Below, piece by piece: positions 1 through 9,100 of a stretch of DNA of 64,000 nt (position 1 is its first letter; every line of letters begins with the position of its first letter). Location: positions 992,001 to 1,056,000 of the forward strand of contig NZ_CP096659.1 in the NCBI RefSeq assembly GCF_023238205.1, given 5' to 3'. The stretch comes from Halorussus limi. Lineage in GTDB: Archaea > Halobacteriota > Halobacteria > Halobacteriales > Haladaptataceae. The position numbers and the translations under genes were made by a program. The notes beneath the pieces are model-generated. The model was given only the letters and a program-made list of their open reading frames with translations, had not been told where the DNA came from and searched no databases.

Positions 1-2
1 TT

Positions 3-1037
3 GACAGGTTCCTCGACGCCGTAGAGCGTGGCTCTGCAGGCAACTCGACGCAGGTCGACGAGGCCGCGGAGTCGGGCGAGACCGTCTCGCTCGTGACAGG
101 CGTCGGCCCCTCGGGACCGATGCACGTCGGCCACGCGATGCACTTCTACCACGCCAAGCACCTCCAAGAGCGGACCGGCGCGCACGTCTACGTCCCCGTG
201 TCGGACGACGAGAAGTACTTCGGGAAGGACCTCTCGCTGGCCGAGGTCGGCGAGTACGCGCGCGAGAACCTGCGCGACCTGCTGGCAGTCGGCTTCGACC
301 CCGAGCGAACCCGCATCGTGGTCGATACCGCCGACGCTGACGTGATATATCCGCTCGCGGCCCAGTTCGCCAAGCACGTCACCCAGTCGACGATGGAGGC
401 GACGTATGGGCGACCCGACAACGTCGGGGCGTCGTTCTACCCCGCCGTCCAAATCGCCCATCTGCTCTTGCCCCAACTGGTCCACGGGCGACACGCCAGC
501 CTCGTTCCCATCGCGGCCGACCAAGACCCCCACGTCCGCCTCGCGCGCGACGTTGCGGGGAAAGAGCGCTTCGACGTGGACAAGCCCGCGGCCCTGCTGA
601 GCAAGTTCCTGCCGACGCTCGACGGGCCGGGGAAGATGAGCAGTTCGGACAGCGCGCCCGCCATCTACCTCACCGACGACCGCGAGACGGTCGAGGAGAA
701 GGTCCAGACCCACGCCTACTCCGGCGGACGGTCGAGCCTCGACGCTCACCGCGAACACGGCGGCGCCCCCGAGGTGGACGTCGCCTACCAACTGCTCGCG
801 TTCTTCTTCGAGGAGGACGACGCGACCCTCGATAGACTCGCTCGGGAGTACCGGGCGGGCGACCTCCTCAGCGGGGAACTCAAGGCCTACGCCGCCGAGA
901 AAATCGGAGACCTCCTCGAAGGCCATCGGGAGCGCCGCGAGCGCATCGACGACCTCGAAGCCGAGTTCGAGAAGTACCGGCTCACCGACGACGAACGCGA
1001 GCGCGCGCTCCCGGAGGGCGTCGGTCGCTTCGACTGA
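3..1037 (+). CDS. trpS: Tryptophanyl-tRNA synthetase, 5'-truncated by the window edge
   Basis: Class I aminoacyl-tRNA synthetase that charges tRNA-Trp in the cytoplasm. The reading frame is open from the first complete codon at position 3, so the true start lies outside the window; a GTG at 93 is internal, because coding sequence continues before it. Visible motifs are the HIGH-type PSGPMHVGH nucleotide-binding signature near the left end, the AADQDPH stretch typical of archaeal TrpRS, and the KMSSS loop. The C-terminal part is a charged helical anticodon-binding region. Haloarchaea often carry two trpS paralogues and I cannot tell which this is. Confidence 0.9.
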   Translation, partial: DRFLDAVERGSAGNSTQVDEAAESGETVSLVTGVGPSGPMHVGHAMHFYHAKHLQERTGAHVYVPVSDDEKYFGKDLSLAEVGEYARENLRDLLAVGFDPERTRIVVDTADADVIYPLAAQFAKHVTQSTMEATYGRPDNVGASFYPAVQIAHLLLPQLVHGRHASLVPIAADQDPHVRLARDVAGKERFDVDKPAALLSKFLPTLDGPGKMSSSDSAPAIYLTDDRETVEEKVQTHAYSGGRSSLDAHREHGGAPEVDVAYQLLAFFFEEDDATLDRLAREYRAGDLLSGELKAYAAEKIGDLLEGHRERRERIDDLEAEFEKYRLTDDERERALPEGVGRFD

Positions 1038-1078
1038 CCAGTGGCGGTTTTTCTATTCGTTCGCACGCGGACGAAGGC

Positions 1079-1084
1079 TTAAAA
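1079..1084 (+). promoter_or_regulatory. TATA box for the KH-domain gene
   Basis: TTAAAA lies 25-30 bases before the ATG at 1109, the spacing expected for an archaeal promoter giving a nearly leaderless mRNA. This supports ATG 1109 as the start. Confidence 0.6.
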
Positions 1085-1108
1085 GACCCCGAGCGAGTAC
1101 GTATTCGC

Positions 1109-1657
1109 ATGCAACACGTGAAGATTCCGCAGGACCGAATCGGTGTTCTCATCGGCGAAGGAGGTGAGACGATGCGCGAAATCGAGAGTCGCGCGGAGGT
1201 GCGACTCGACATCGACTCCGAGAACGGGAAGGTCGAGATCGAGAAGAACGGCGACCCCATCCTCGGCCTCAAGGGACCGGAGATCGTGAAGGCCATCGGC
1301 CGCGGGTTCGCGCCCGACGAGGCGCTCACGCTTCTGGACGACGACATGATGATGTTCGACATCATCGACATCGACGCCGCCGCCCGGAACAAGAACGACC
1401 TCGAACGCCAGAAGGGGCGACTCATCGGCGAGAACGGCCGGACTCGGGAACTCATGGAGGAGTTGACCGGCGCGAGCGTCGTCATCTACGGCACCACGAT
1501 GGGCGTCATCGGCAGTCCCAAGCAGGTCGACGTCGTCCGGAGCGCCGCCGAGATGATTCTCGACGGTGCGCCCCACGGGTCGGTGTACTCGTTCCTCGAA
1601 CGCAAGCGCAACGAGATGAAGCGCGAGGGGATGGAGTTCCACCAGTTCCCCGGATAG
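1109..1657 (+). CDS. KH-domain RNA-binding protein, Dim2/Pno1-like
   Basis: Protein of 182 residues related to archaeal Dim2/Pno1 (Krr1 family), which in eukaryotes assists 3'-end maturation of small-subunit rRNA. Two KH modules are visible: the first at the N-terminus with the GxxG loop in IGEGGETM, and a second around residues 100-165 with GENGRTRE in the same role. ATG 1109 is favoured by the TATA box 25 bases upstream. It stands alone here, not next to the rio1 and eIF1A genes that often accompany it. Family assignment is firm; the ribosome-maturation role is inferred from the family. Confidence 0.85.
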   Translation: MQHVKIPQDRIGVLIGEGGETMREIESRAEVRLDIDSENGKVEIEKNGDPILGLKGPEIVKAIGRGFAPDEALTLLDDDMMMFDIIDIDAAARNKNDLERQKGRLIGENGRTRELMEELTGASVVIYGTTMGVIGSPKQVDVVRSAAEMILDGAPHGSVYSFLERKRNEMKREGMEFHQFPG

Positions 1658-1959
1658 GCGTCCTCTTCTTTCGGAGCGTTCGGCAGTTTCGGCTCGGGGT
1701 TTCGTTGTCACAGCGGTATCGTCGAGCGTTCCCTCAGTAATGTTACTCTTCTAATATGTAGAGAAGCGATGAAATACAGAGACGCCCGTCTCGGAATCGA
1801 AATCGAGTGCGTCTCTGTCCGAGCCGACGGTTCGCACCATAGTATATAAAACCCGATGTGATAACCATTCCCATATCATGTGTCGGCTTCTGTGCATGGC
1901 GTTCTCACGGCGTTTAGGGAAAGGTTTATGTAGAATGGCAATCAATCATTGCAACGAAC
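1658..1959. other. Gene-free stretch before the thermosome gene
   Basis: About 300 bases with no convincing gene. A short reverse-strand reading frame (1751-1945) gives a basic, Met- and His-rich peptide unlike the acidic proteins of this genome. The right half carries two TATA-like boxes, described separately; the rest shows nothing recognisable. Confidence 0.6.
1843..1930 (+). promoter_or_regulatory. Two TATA boxes upstream of the thermosome gene
   Basis: A distal TATATAAA lies at 1843-1850 and a proximal GGTTTATG at 1923-1930. The proximal box is about 30 bases before ATG 1960 and would give a leaderless mRNA. The distal box would give a leader of roughly 80 bases, or could act on the opposite strand. 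Tandem promoters fit a heat-inducible chaperonin gene, but that is inference. Confidence 0.55.
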
Positions 1960-3651
1960 ATGGCACAACGAATGGGCAACCAGCCGATGATTGTACTTTC
2001 CGAGGACAGCCAGCGCACCTCCGGGAAGGACGCGCAGTCGATGAACATCACCGCCGGGACCGCCGTCGCCGAGGCCGTTCGGACGACGCTCGGTCCGAAA
2101 GGGATGGACAAGATGCTCGTGGACTCCACGGGCGAAGTCGTCGTCACGAACGACGGCGTGACCATCCTCAAGGAGATGGACATCGAGCACCCCGCGGCCA
2201 ACATGGTCGTGGAAGTCTCCGAGACGCAGGAGGACGAGGTCGGCGACGGGACGACCAGCGCGGTCGTCGTCGCCGGTGAACTCCTCGAAAAGGCCGAGGA
2301 CCTCCTCGAACAGGACATCCACGCGACCACGCTCGCGCAGGGGTACCGTCAGGCCGCCGAGAAGGCCAAGGACATCCTCGAAGAGAAGGCCATCGACGTG
2401 GACGCCGACGACACCGAATACCTCGAGAAGATCGCGTCCACCGCGATGACCGGCAAGGGCGCGGAGAACTCCAAGGAGTACCTCGCCGAACTCGTCGTCC
2501 GCGCGGTCCAGAGCGTCGCCGACGAGGACGGCGTCGACACGGACAACGTCAAGGTCGAGACGGTCGTCGGCGGTTCCATCGACCAGTCCGAACTCGTCGA
2601 AGGCGTCATCGTGGACAAGGAGCGCGTCCACGAGAACATGCCCTACTTCGTCGAGGACGCGAACATCGCCCTGCTCGACGACGCCCTCGAAATCAAGGAG
2701 ACCGAAATCGACGCCGAGGTCAACGTCACCGACCCCGACCAGCTTCAGCAGTTCCTCGACCAGGAAGAGGAGCAGCTCCGCGAGATGGTCGACAAGCTCG
2801 AAGAGGTCGGCGCCGACGTCGTCTTCGTGGACGGCGGCATCGACGACATGGCCCAGCACTTCCTCGCGGAAGCGGGCATCATCGCGGTCCGCCGCGCCAA
2901 GTCCGACGACCTGAGCAAGCTGGCCCGCTCGACCGGCGCGAACATCGTCAGCAGCGTCAAGGACATCGAGGCCGACGACCTCGGCTTCGCCGGCTCCGTC
3001 GCCCAGAAGGACGTCGGCGGCGACCAGCGCATCTTCGTCGAGGACGTCGAAGAGGCCAAGTCCGTCAGCCTCATCCTCCGCGGCGGCACCGAACACGTCG
3101 TGGACGAAGTCGAGCGCGCCATCGAGGACAGTCTCGGCGTCGTGCGCGTCACGCTGGAGGACGGCAAGGTCGTCCCCGGCGGCGGCGCGCCCGAGACGGA
3201 ACTCGCGCTCGAACTGCGCGACTACGCCGACTCCGTCGGCGGCCGCGAACAGCTCGCGGTCGAAGCGTTCGCCGACACCCTCGAAGTCATCCCGCGCACC
3301 CTCGCCGAGAACGCGGGTCTCGACCCCATCGACTCGCTGGTCGACCTCCGCAGTCAGCACGACGGCGGTAACTTCAACGCGGGTCTCGACGCCTACACCG
3401 GCGACATCGTGGACATGGAGGAGGACGGCGTGGTCGAGCCGCTCCGAGTCAAGACGCAGGCCATCGAGTCCGCCACCGAGGCGGCCGTCATGCTGCTCCG
3501 CATCGACGACGTCATCGCCGCGGGCGACCTGAAAGGCGGTCAGGTCGACAGCGACGACGGCGGCGACCCCGGCGCTGGCGGCCCCGGCGGCGGTATGGGC
3601 GGCGGCATGGGCGGCATGGGCGGTATGGGCGGTATGGGCGGCGCGATGTAA
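1960..3651 (+). CDS. thsA: Thermosome subunit (group II chaperonin, CCT/TCP-1 family)
   Basis: ATP-dependent protein-folding chaperonin subunit that forms the double-ring thermosome in the cytoplasm. The 563 residues match full family length. Visible are the N-terminal [10 protein letters not shown] and NDGVTILK segments, the nucleotide-binding GDGTT motif, [11 protein letters not shown] in the apical/intermediate region and VVPGGGAPE near the C-terminus, followed by a Gly-Met repeat tail typical of these proteins. The sequence resembles the haloarchaeal alpha-type subunit more than the beta type; haloarchaea carry two or three paralogues, so the letter is tentative. It is preceded by two TATA boxes. 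Confidence 0.95.
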   Translation: MAQRMGNQPMIVLSEDSQRTSGKDAQSMNITAGTAVAEAVRTTLGPKGMDKMLVDSTGEVVVTNDGVTILKEMDIEHPAANMVVEVSETQEDEVGDGTTSAVVVAGELLEKAEDLLEQDIHATTLAQGYRQAAEKAKDILEEKAIDVDADDTEYLEKIASTAMTGKGAENSKEYLAELVVRAVQSVADEDGVDTDNVKVETVVGGSIDQSELVEGVIVDKERVHENMPYFVEDANIALLDDALEIKETEIDAEVNVTDPDQLQQFLDQEEEQLREMVDKLEEVGADVVFVDGGIDDMAQHFLAEAGIIAVRRAKSDDLSKLARSTGANIVSSVKDIEADDLGFAGSVAQKDVGGDQRIFVEDVEEAKSVSLILRGGTEHVVDEVERAIEDSLGVVRVTLEDGKVVPGGGAPETELALELRDYADSVGGREQLAVEAFADTLEVIPRTLAENAGLDPIDSLVDLRSQHDGGNFNAGLDAYTGDIVDMEEDGVVEPLRVKTQAIESATEAAVMLLRIDDVIAAGDLKGGQVDSDDGGDPGAGGPGGGMGGGMGGMGGMGGMGGAM

Positions 3652-3859
3652 GCTAGGCCCACCGCCTCGCTTCACCGCTCCACCGACGCTCGACCGCACC
3701 GACCGACCATCCGATTCAGTTGCGCGCTGTCGTCTGGCACCGCGTCCCGGAACCCATTTCGTTCTGCTTTCTTCGCGTCCGCCGACCGAACAGCGTTCGC
3801 TGCGGGCGGCGCAGTCGAATCTGGCGGCCGACCGTCGGTGGCATCCGAACGCCGACCGG

Positions 3860-5419
3860 TCAGTCGTCGGAGTCCTCGGTGACGTCGAACGTGTCGTCGT
3901 CCGCCACGAGGAGACTCCGGAGCAGGACGAGGACCGGGAACACTTCGAGTCTACCGGCCCACATGACGACCACCAGCGTCAGCTTCGCCGACCCCGGCAT
4001 CTCCGCGCCCGTGATGCCCGTCGAGAGTCCGACGGCGCTGACGGCGCTGGCCACGTCGAAAACGATTCGCGCGAGCGGAACCGAGTCGGGCATGAGTATC
4101 GCGAGGGCGAGGACGCCGAAGACGAACGTTCCGAACCACAGGACCGTCACGAACGACGCGTCGTCGTAGTTGGTCGCGGCGTGTCGGGTGACGATGGAAC
4201 CGATGTACGACGACTCGCTGGCCGCCGCGTCCCGGTACCCGGTGTCGCCGCCGGGAAAGAACACGTTCGTCACCCTGTGCCACGTCCCCTTGACGAGGCT
4301 GAGACCCCGAATCACCTTGATGCCCGCCGCGGTCGAACCCATCGCGCCGCCGACGAACATCCCGAGAGTGACGACGACGAGCGCCGAGGTCGGCCACGAA
4401 CCCACCGAGGCAGTCCCGAACCCGGCGCACGTCATCGCCGACACGAACTGAAACGTCCCGTACAGGGCGGCCGACTGGGCCGACGGGTACGTCGCGTCGA
4501 ACGCGAGCAGTCCCGTGACCGCGACCGACCCGACGGCGAGCGACACCCACAGCCACCGCGACTGGAGGTCGACGTAGAACTCCCGGAGGTCGCCCCGGAG
4601 CGCGAGGTAGTACACCGGAACCGGGACCGCCCCGACCACCATAATCGGCATCAGCGCGACCTGCACGGGGGCACCGTAGGCCGCCGCGCTCGCGTCGGTT
4701 ACCGTGAACCCGCCGGTCGAGATGGCGGACAGGCCGTGGTTGAGGGCCGCCCACGCCGACATCCCGACCGCCCAGAGGACCGCAATCGACGCGAGCGTGG
4801 CGACCGAGAACGCGAGCAGCATCGCGCGAGGTTCGGCCGGTCGCGACTTCATCTCGCCCACGGGAATCTCGCTCTCGTAGTAGTGGGCGAGCGGTCCGGC
4901 CGACTCGAACACCGACACGACCAAGACGACGATGCCGACGCCGCCGACCCACTGGAGGAGCGACCGCCAGAACTGGAGCGTCGCCGGAAGCCGACTCTCG
5001 TGGCGGGTCACCGTCAGACCCGTGCCGGTGAGTCCGCTGACCGCCTCGAACAGCGCGTTCGTCGGCGAGCGGAACGCCGCGAGGGTCGGAGAGAGCGGCG
5101 GGGCCGACGCCAGCGTCGGCTCCAGCGCGACCGTCCACGCCAGCGAGAGGAAGGGGAGCGCGCCGAACGCCCCGACCACCAGCCAGACGGCCGCGGCCGA
5201 CGCGTAACTCAGCGCCTTGTCGCGGGTCTCCGAAGGAGTGCCCGCCCGCTTGAACCCGACGCCCGCGAGGAACGTCGCGAGGGCGGACCCGAGAACGCCG
5301 GGCACGGCGTAGTACTCGCCAGCGGCGAGCGAGACGGCGACCAGCGATGCGGTGATGCAACTGAAGTACTCAAGCGCCCGGCCGACGTTCCAGAACGTTG
5401 CGCGCCGGTCCCACTCCAT
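3860..5419 (-). CDS. TrkH-type potassium transporter membrane subunit
   Basis: Integral membrane K+ uptake subunit of the Trk/Ktr/HKT superfamily, important for halophiles that keep molar KCl inside. The 519 residues contain about ten hydrophobic helices and four P-loop repeats whose filter motifs can be read: SGLTGTGLT (about 128-136), SAISTGGFT (231-239), SAMTCAGFG (327-335) and SAVSAVGLSTG (458-468). All keep the central glycine expected of the selectivity filter. The C-terminus is a short acidic tail. No TrkA-type regulatory subunit gene is adjacent, so the partner must be encoded elsewhere. Confidence 0.92.
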   Translation of the reverse strand: MEWDRRATFWNVGRALEYFSCITASLVAVSLAAGEYYAVPGVLGSALATFLAGVGFKRAGTPSETRDKALSYASAAAVWLVVGAFGALPFLSLAWTVALEPTLASAPPLSPTLAAFRSPTNALFEAVSGLTGTGLTVTRHESRLPATLQFWRSLLQWVGGVGIVVLVVSVFESAGPLAHYYESEIPVGEMKSRPAEPRAMLLAFSVATLASIAVLWAVGMSAWAALNHGLSAISTGGFTVTDASAAAYGAPVQVALMPIMVVGAVPVPVYYLALRGDLREFYVDLQSRWLWVSLAVGSVAVTGLLAFDATYPSAQSAALYGTFQFVSAMTCAGFGTASVGSWPTSALVVVTLGMFVGGAMGSTAAGIKVIRGLSLVKGTWHRVTNVFFPGGDTGYRDAAASESSYIGSIVTRHAATNYDDASFVTVLWFGTFVFGVLALAILMPDSVPLARIVFDVASAVSAVGLSTGITGAEMPGSAKLTLVVVMWAGRLEVFPVLVLLRSLLVADDDTFDVTEDSDD

Positions 5420-5470
5420 CGTCCCTCCGGAGTTCGGGTTTGAGACTTGTAAACTGCGCGTCCGCCGAAG

Positions 5471-6124
5471 TTAGAAGTCGCTCAGCAGCGTGTTCGAGAC
5501 GAGTTTCGAGATGCCCCGCCGGATGCGCTCGGAGGCCGACTGGCCGCTGACGCCGAGTTCCTCGCCCAACTCCTCCAGCGCCACCTCTCGCGGGACCTCG
5601 AAGTAGCCCACGCGCTCTGCGGTCGTCAGAGCGTCTCGCTGTTCCGCGCTCAGGCCGAACTCGTCTTCGAGTTCTCCGTCGCCGGGCGTGTAAAGTCGCC
5701 GGAGTCGGAAGGTCACGTCTCGTTCGGCGCAGCGTCTGCGCATCTCGACCACCGAGTCCCGGTCCGGAAATCGGACCCGTCGCTCCCACCCGTCGGCCGA
5801 CCCGGTCGCGGCCATCGGCGACGCGCCGAGTCGCTGATAGAGGGGGTAGATCGGGCAGAGGTTGTCGGGGTCGAGACGAATCCGGTAGAGCTTCCGGTCG
5901 CCGAGCGCTTCGATGGCGGCGCTCTCTCGGACCGACTCGTCGCGTTCGAGCCCGGTTTCGAGTCGGCCGAAGTCGCCGCCGAACGCCCAGAGCATCATCA
6001 CGGGCACGTCGAACTCGGTGGCCATCTGCTGTTCGAGTTCGACGGTCACGTCCGGGGCCGCGTCGAGCGCAGCCGACAGCGCGAGTTCCGACGACCGGAG
6101 GGAGAACTCGGCAATAAGGCTCAT
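5471..6124 (-). CDS. Bat-like HTH-10 transcriptional regulator
   Basis: Protein of 217 residues with the haloarchaeal bacterio-opsin-activator architecture: an N-terminal sensory beta-rich region of about 150 residues and a C-terminal HTH-10 DNA-binding domain (about 160-212), ending in GISKLVSNTLL. There is no PAS or GAF domain, so the input signal is unclear. It lies between trkH and lrp on the same strand, with separate intergenic spacers (51 and 72 bases). The target is unknown; neighbouring trkH is a reasonable guess only. Confidence 0.82.
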   Translation of the reverse strand: MSLIAEFSLRSSELALSAALDAAPDVTVELEQQMATEFDVPVMMLWAFGGDFGRLETGLERDESVRESAAIEALGDRKLYRIRLDPDNLCPIYPLYQRLGASPMAATGSADGWERRVRFPDRDSVVEMRRRCAERDVTFRLRRLYTPGDGELEDEFGLSAEQRDALTTAERVGYFEVPREVALEELGEELGVSGQSASERIRRGISKLVSNTLLSDF

Positions 6125-6196
6125 TAGGGACCACTACTCTCGATTGCTTGAAAGCCTGTCGATACTAAATCAACTTCGCGTACACCCTAGTCGAAC

Positions 6197-6658
6197 TCAC
6201 CTCTCCTCGATGTCGAGTTCGAACTGCTCGTGTTCGCTGGCCGCGTTCAGGACGACGCTGGTGTTGCTCTCCTTGATGTCCGGGTCGTTGAGCAGGGTCT
6301 TGATGCCGCGGTTCATCCCGTCGGTGTCGGCGAACTTGCCGACCGCGATGATGTCGTAGTCGCCCGTGACCTCGTAGACGCTTATCATCTGGTCGTGGCT
6401 CCGGAGGTTCTCGGTAACGTCGGCCAACGCGTTGCCCTCGACCTTGAGTTGGATAATCGCGGTCACGTCGTAGCCGAGCGCGTCGTAGTCGACCTTCGGC
6501 GTGTAGCCGTCGATGATGCCCTGGTCTTCGAGGTCGTTGAGGTGGTTCGAGACGGTCGTGACCGACACGTCGAGGTCCTCGGCGAGACTCCGGAGACTCG
6601 CTCGTCCGTCGCCCAATAGCGCATTCACCAACTTCGCGTCGAGGTTTTCGTACGTCAT
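6197..6658 (-). CDS. lrp: Lrp/AsnC-family transcriptional regulator next to glnA
   Basis: Protein of 153 residues: an N-terminal winged helix with the motif [16 protein letters not shown] (about 29-44) followed by an RAM/AsnC ligand-sensing domain (about 65-150) containing the [11 protein letters not shown] core. ATG 6658 is preferred over an upstream GTG at 6667 because a TATA-like ATTCTAAAG lies about 27-35 bases before it on the reverse strand. It is divergent from glnA, an arrangement I recall from other haloarchaea, where such Lrp proteins have been linked to glutamine synthetase regulation. The ligand cannot be read from the sequence. Confidence 0.9.
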   Translation of the reverse strand: MTYENLDAKLVNALLGDGRASLRSLAEDLDVSVTTVSNHLNDLEDQGIIDGYTPKVDYDALGYDVTAIIQLKVEGNALADVTENLRSHDQMISVYEVTGDYDIIAVGKFADTDGMNRGIKTLLNDPDIKESNTSVVLNAASEHEQFELDIEER

Positions 6659-6684
6659 TACGTTCACCGACGGTCGCCGGCCTT

Positions 6685-6751
6685 TAGAATTTTACGAATA
6701 TCCAGTTCTAGTCCGGAAACACAGAATTGCGCGGACCAATAAGGTTTTAAT
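6685..6751. promoter_or_regulatory. Divergent lrp/glnA promoter region
   Basis: The 125-base spacer holds a TATA box for each direction: CTTTAGAAT (about 6682-6690, read as ATTCTAAAG on the reverse strand, for lrp) and GGTTTTAATA at 6743-6752 for glnA. An inverted pair TAGAA (6685-6689) and TTCTA (6706-6710) overlaps the lrp TATA region and is a candidate Lrp operator. Confidence 0.5.
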
Positions 6752-6783
6752 AGTTGATGTAGTTGTGAACAACGACGACAAAG

Positions 6784-8154
6784 ATGACGGATGGACAAAT
6801 CGCCGCCAGCAAGGAATCGGGGCTGACCGAAGCCGAAGAGGACGTGCTCGACCAGATAGAGGAAGAAAACGTCGACTTCGTTCGCCTCCAGTTTACCGAC
6901 ATCACCGGAACCGTGAAGAACGTCAGCGTGCCCGCCTCGCAGGTCGAGAAGGCCTTCGAGGAGGGCATCTGGTTCGACGGCTCCTCCATCGAGGGGTTCG
7001 TCCGGATTCAAGAGAGCGACATGCGTCTCGAACCCGACCCCGAGACGTTCGCCGTGCTCCCGTGGCGCTCGGACGGCGACACGGCGAGCGCGCGCCTCAT
7101 CTGTGACGTGGTGAACACCGACGGGACGCCGTTCGAGGGCGGTCCCCGGCAGGTGCTCAAGAGCGTCCTCGCGGAGGCCGAGGAGATGGGTTACACGGTC
7201 AGCATCGGTCCCGAACCCGAGTTCTTCCTGTTCGAGAAGGACGAGAAGGGGAAGGCGACGACCATCCCCCACGACTCGGGCGGCTACTTCGACCTCGCGC
7301 CGAAGGACCTCGCGAGCGACGTGCGCCGTGAGATAATCTTCACGTTGGAGCAGATGGGCTTCGAGGTCGAGGCCAGCCACCACGAGGTGGCCGACGGCCA
7401 ACACGAAATCAACTTCAAGTACGACGACGCGCTGTCGGCCGCGGACAACATCGCGACCTTCCGTGCGGTCGTCCGCGCCGTCGCCGAGCAGAACGACATC
7501 CACGCGACGTTCATGCCCAAGCCCATCAGCGCCATCAACGGGTCGGGCATGCACAGCCACATCAGCCTCTTCGACGACGAGGGCAACGCCTTCGCCGACG
7601 AGGACGACGAGTTCAACCTGAGCGAGACCGCCTACAAGTTCATGGGCGGCGTCCTGAACCACGCCGAGGCGTTCACCGCGGTCACGAACCCGACGGTCAA
7701 CTCCTACAAGCGTCTCGTCCCCGGCTACGAGGCCCCGGTCTACGTCGCGTGGAGCGACGTGAACCGCACCGCGCTCATCCGCGTCCCCGACGCCGCCGGC
7801 GCGAGTTCCCGGTTCGAGATTCGCAGTCCCGACCCGTCCTCGAACCCCTACCTCGCGCTCGCCGTCGTCATCAAGGCCGGACTCGAAGGTATCGAGAACG
7901 ACGCCGACCCGGGCGACCCCGTCCGGGAGGACATCTACGAGTTCGACGACGCCAAACTCGACGAGTACGGCATCACCACGCTCCCCGGTAGCCTCGACAG
8001 CGCACTCGACGCGCTCGAAGAGGACGACGTAGTTCGGGAGGCGCTCGGCGACCACGTCACCGAGAAGTTCGTGGAGGCCAAGCGCGCCGACTACGCCGAC
8101 TACAAGACTCACGTCTCGGCGTGGGAGAAAGAGAAGTACCTCGAAAAGTTCTGA
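6784..8154 (+). CDS. glnA: Glutamine synthetase type I
   Basis: Catalyses ATP-dependent amidation of glutamate to glutamine, the main ammonium assimilation step. The 456 residues match full GS-I length. Recognisable blocks are DGSSIEGF (about 67-74), the ATP/metal region [21 protein letters not shown] in the active site, and [10 protein letters not shown]. The C-terminus lacks the usual Tyr-adenylylation motif of the bacterial GS-beta type, so control is more likely by allostery, small GlnB-type proteins or the divergent Lrp regulator. TATA-type GGTTTTAATA lies about 32-41 bases before ATG 6784. Confidence 0.96.
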   Translation: MTDGQIAASKESGLTEAEEDVLDQIEEENVDFVRLQFTDITGTVKNVSVPASQVEKAFEEGIWFDGSSIEGFVRIQESDMRLEPDPETFAVLPWRSDGDTASARLICDVVNTDGTPFEGGPRQVLKSVLAEAEEMGYTVSIGPEPEFFLFEKDEKGKATTIPHDSGGYFDLAPKDLASDVRREIIFTLEQMGFEVEASHHEVADGQHEINFKYDDALSAADNIATFRAVVRAVAEQNDIHATFMPKPISAINGSGMHSHISLFDDEGNAFADEDDEFNLSETAYKFMGGVLNHAEAFTAVTNPTVNSYKRLVPGYEAPVYVAWSDVNRTALIRVPDAAGASSRFEIRSPDPSSNPYLALAVVIKAGLEGIENDADPGDPVREDIYEFDDAKLDEYGITTLPGSLDSALDALEEDDVVREALGDHVTEKFVEAKRADYADYKTHVSAWEKEKYLEKF

Positions 8155-8205
8155 GTCGGGTCTCCGAACGCTCCGGCGCGGACCTCGAAACGCGACGCTT
8201 CCTTC

Positions 8206-9033
8206 TCAGGTCGGCGACGCCGACCGAACGCTTTTCGCGCGCTCGACGGCCAGCGGCAACAGCAGGATTCCCACGGGTACCACGAGGTTCAGGACGAACA
8301 CGCCCGCGAGCGGGAGCGTGAGTCTGTTGCCCGCGTAGCCGACCGCGCCGAGCGCGGCCAGTCCGACCGCCGCGGCGGGCAGGTGGACCGACTCGCCGGG
8401 CCTCGCGTCCAGCGCCGACCACGTCGCGCCGGCACCGGTGATGCCGGCGACCATGGCGACCGAGTCGTGGGTCAGACCGTTCGTGACGACCGCCGCGAGG
8501 GTCAAGCCGGCGGCGACGACGAACCCGCGGGTCGGACTCCACTCGGTCACGTAGAGGAGCGCCGCGAGGTACGCCAGTCCGACCGCGACGCCGACGACCA
8601 CGTCGACGACGTAGTGGACGCCGATGACGAGACGCGACGTCGCCACGACGGCCACGACGGTTCCCGCCCCGATGGCGCGCCACCGGTGGGAGCCGCGTTC
8701 GAGGACGAGCGCGAGCAGTCCCCACAGAACCGTCGCGCCGATGGCGTGACCGCTCGGGAAGCCGTAGCCGCTGGCGTGACCGGCGTACAACTCGGTCGGC
8801 GGACGGGGGAGCGCGAACAGTCCCTTGAGCGCGAGGGTCAGCGCCAGCGCGCCGAGGACCGCCGAGAGCGCGAACGCGCCGCGCCGCCGGTTGCCGAACC
8901 AGTAGACGAGAGCGACCGCGGAAAAGAGGAACCACGCGTCGCCCAGTTGGGTGAGCAGCGCGAACAGTTCGCGGACCCACGGCGAGAGCAGTCGTTCGAG
9001 CGATGCGGTGACACCGACTCCGCGTCCGGGCAT
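8206..9033 (-). CDS. PAP2-family membrane phosphatase
   Basis: Integral membrane phosphatase of 275 residues with about seven hydrophobic helices. The three-part PAP2 signature is intact: KGLFALPRP (KX6RP), SGYGFPSGH (PSGH) and SRLVIGVHYVVDV (SRX5HX3D). Family members dephosphorylate lipid phosphates or polyprenyl pyrophosphates at the membrane; the substrate here is unknown. A reverse-strand TATA (GCGTATATCC, 9058-9067) sits about 27 bases before the ATG, supporting this start. It converges with glnA across a 51-base gap. Confidence 0.88.
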   Translation of the reverse strand: MPGRGVGVTASLERLLSPWVRELFALLTQLGDAWFLFSAVALVYWFGNRRRGAFALSAVLGALALTLALKGLFALPRPPTELYAGHASGYGFPSGHAIGATVLWGLLALVLERGSHRWRAIGAGTVVAVVATSRLVIGVHYVVDVVVGVAVGLAYLAALLYVTEWSPTRGFVVAAGLTLAAVVTNGLTHDSVAMVAGITGAGATWSALDARPGESVHLPAAAVGLAALGAVGYAGNRLTLPLAGVFVLNLVVPVGILLLPLAVERAKSVRSASPT

Positions 9034-9100
9034 GGAGCGGTGATACTCATGGGGGAAGGATATACGCTACGACCGAGCGCGGCGCCGACCGACGGGCGCG

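Noticed and set aside
1751-1945. 64-residue reverse-strand frame in the spacer before the thermosome
   Set aside because: Basic, Met/His-rich peptide without promoter or family; the region carries the thermosome promoter.
1942-3699. 585-residue reverse-strand frame opposite the thermosome gene
   Set aside because: Shadow frame produced by GC3-biased codons; composition is repetitive (His/Ala, Val/Asp runs) and the forward gene is a certain chaperonin.
3951-5443. Long frames on both strands overlapping trkH
   Set aside because: Arg-rich translations typical of shifted frames at high GC; the trkH frame has hydrophobic helices and all four filter motifs.
6664-8112. 482-residue frame opposite glnA
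   Set aside because: Val/Asp/Arg-rich shadow of the glutamine synthetase codons with no recognisable domain.
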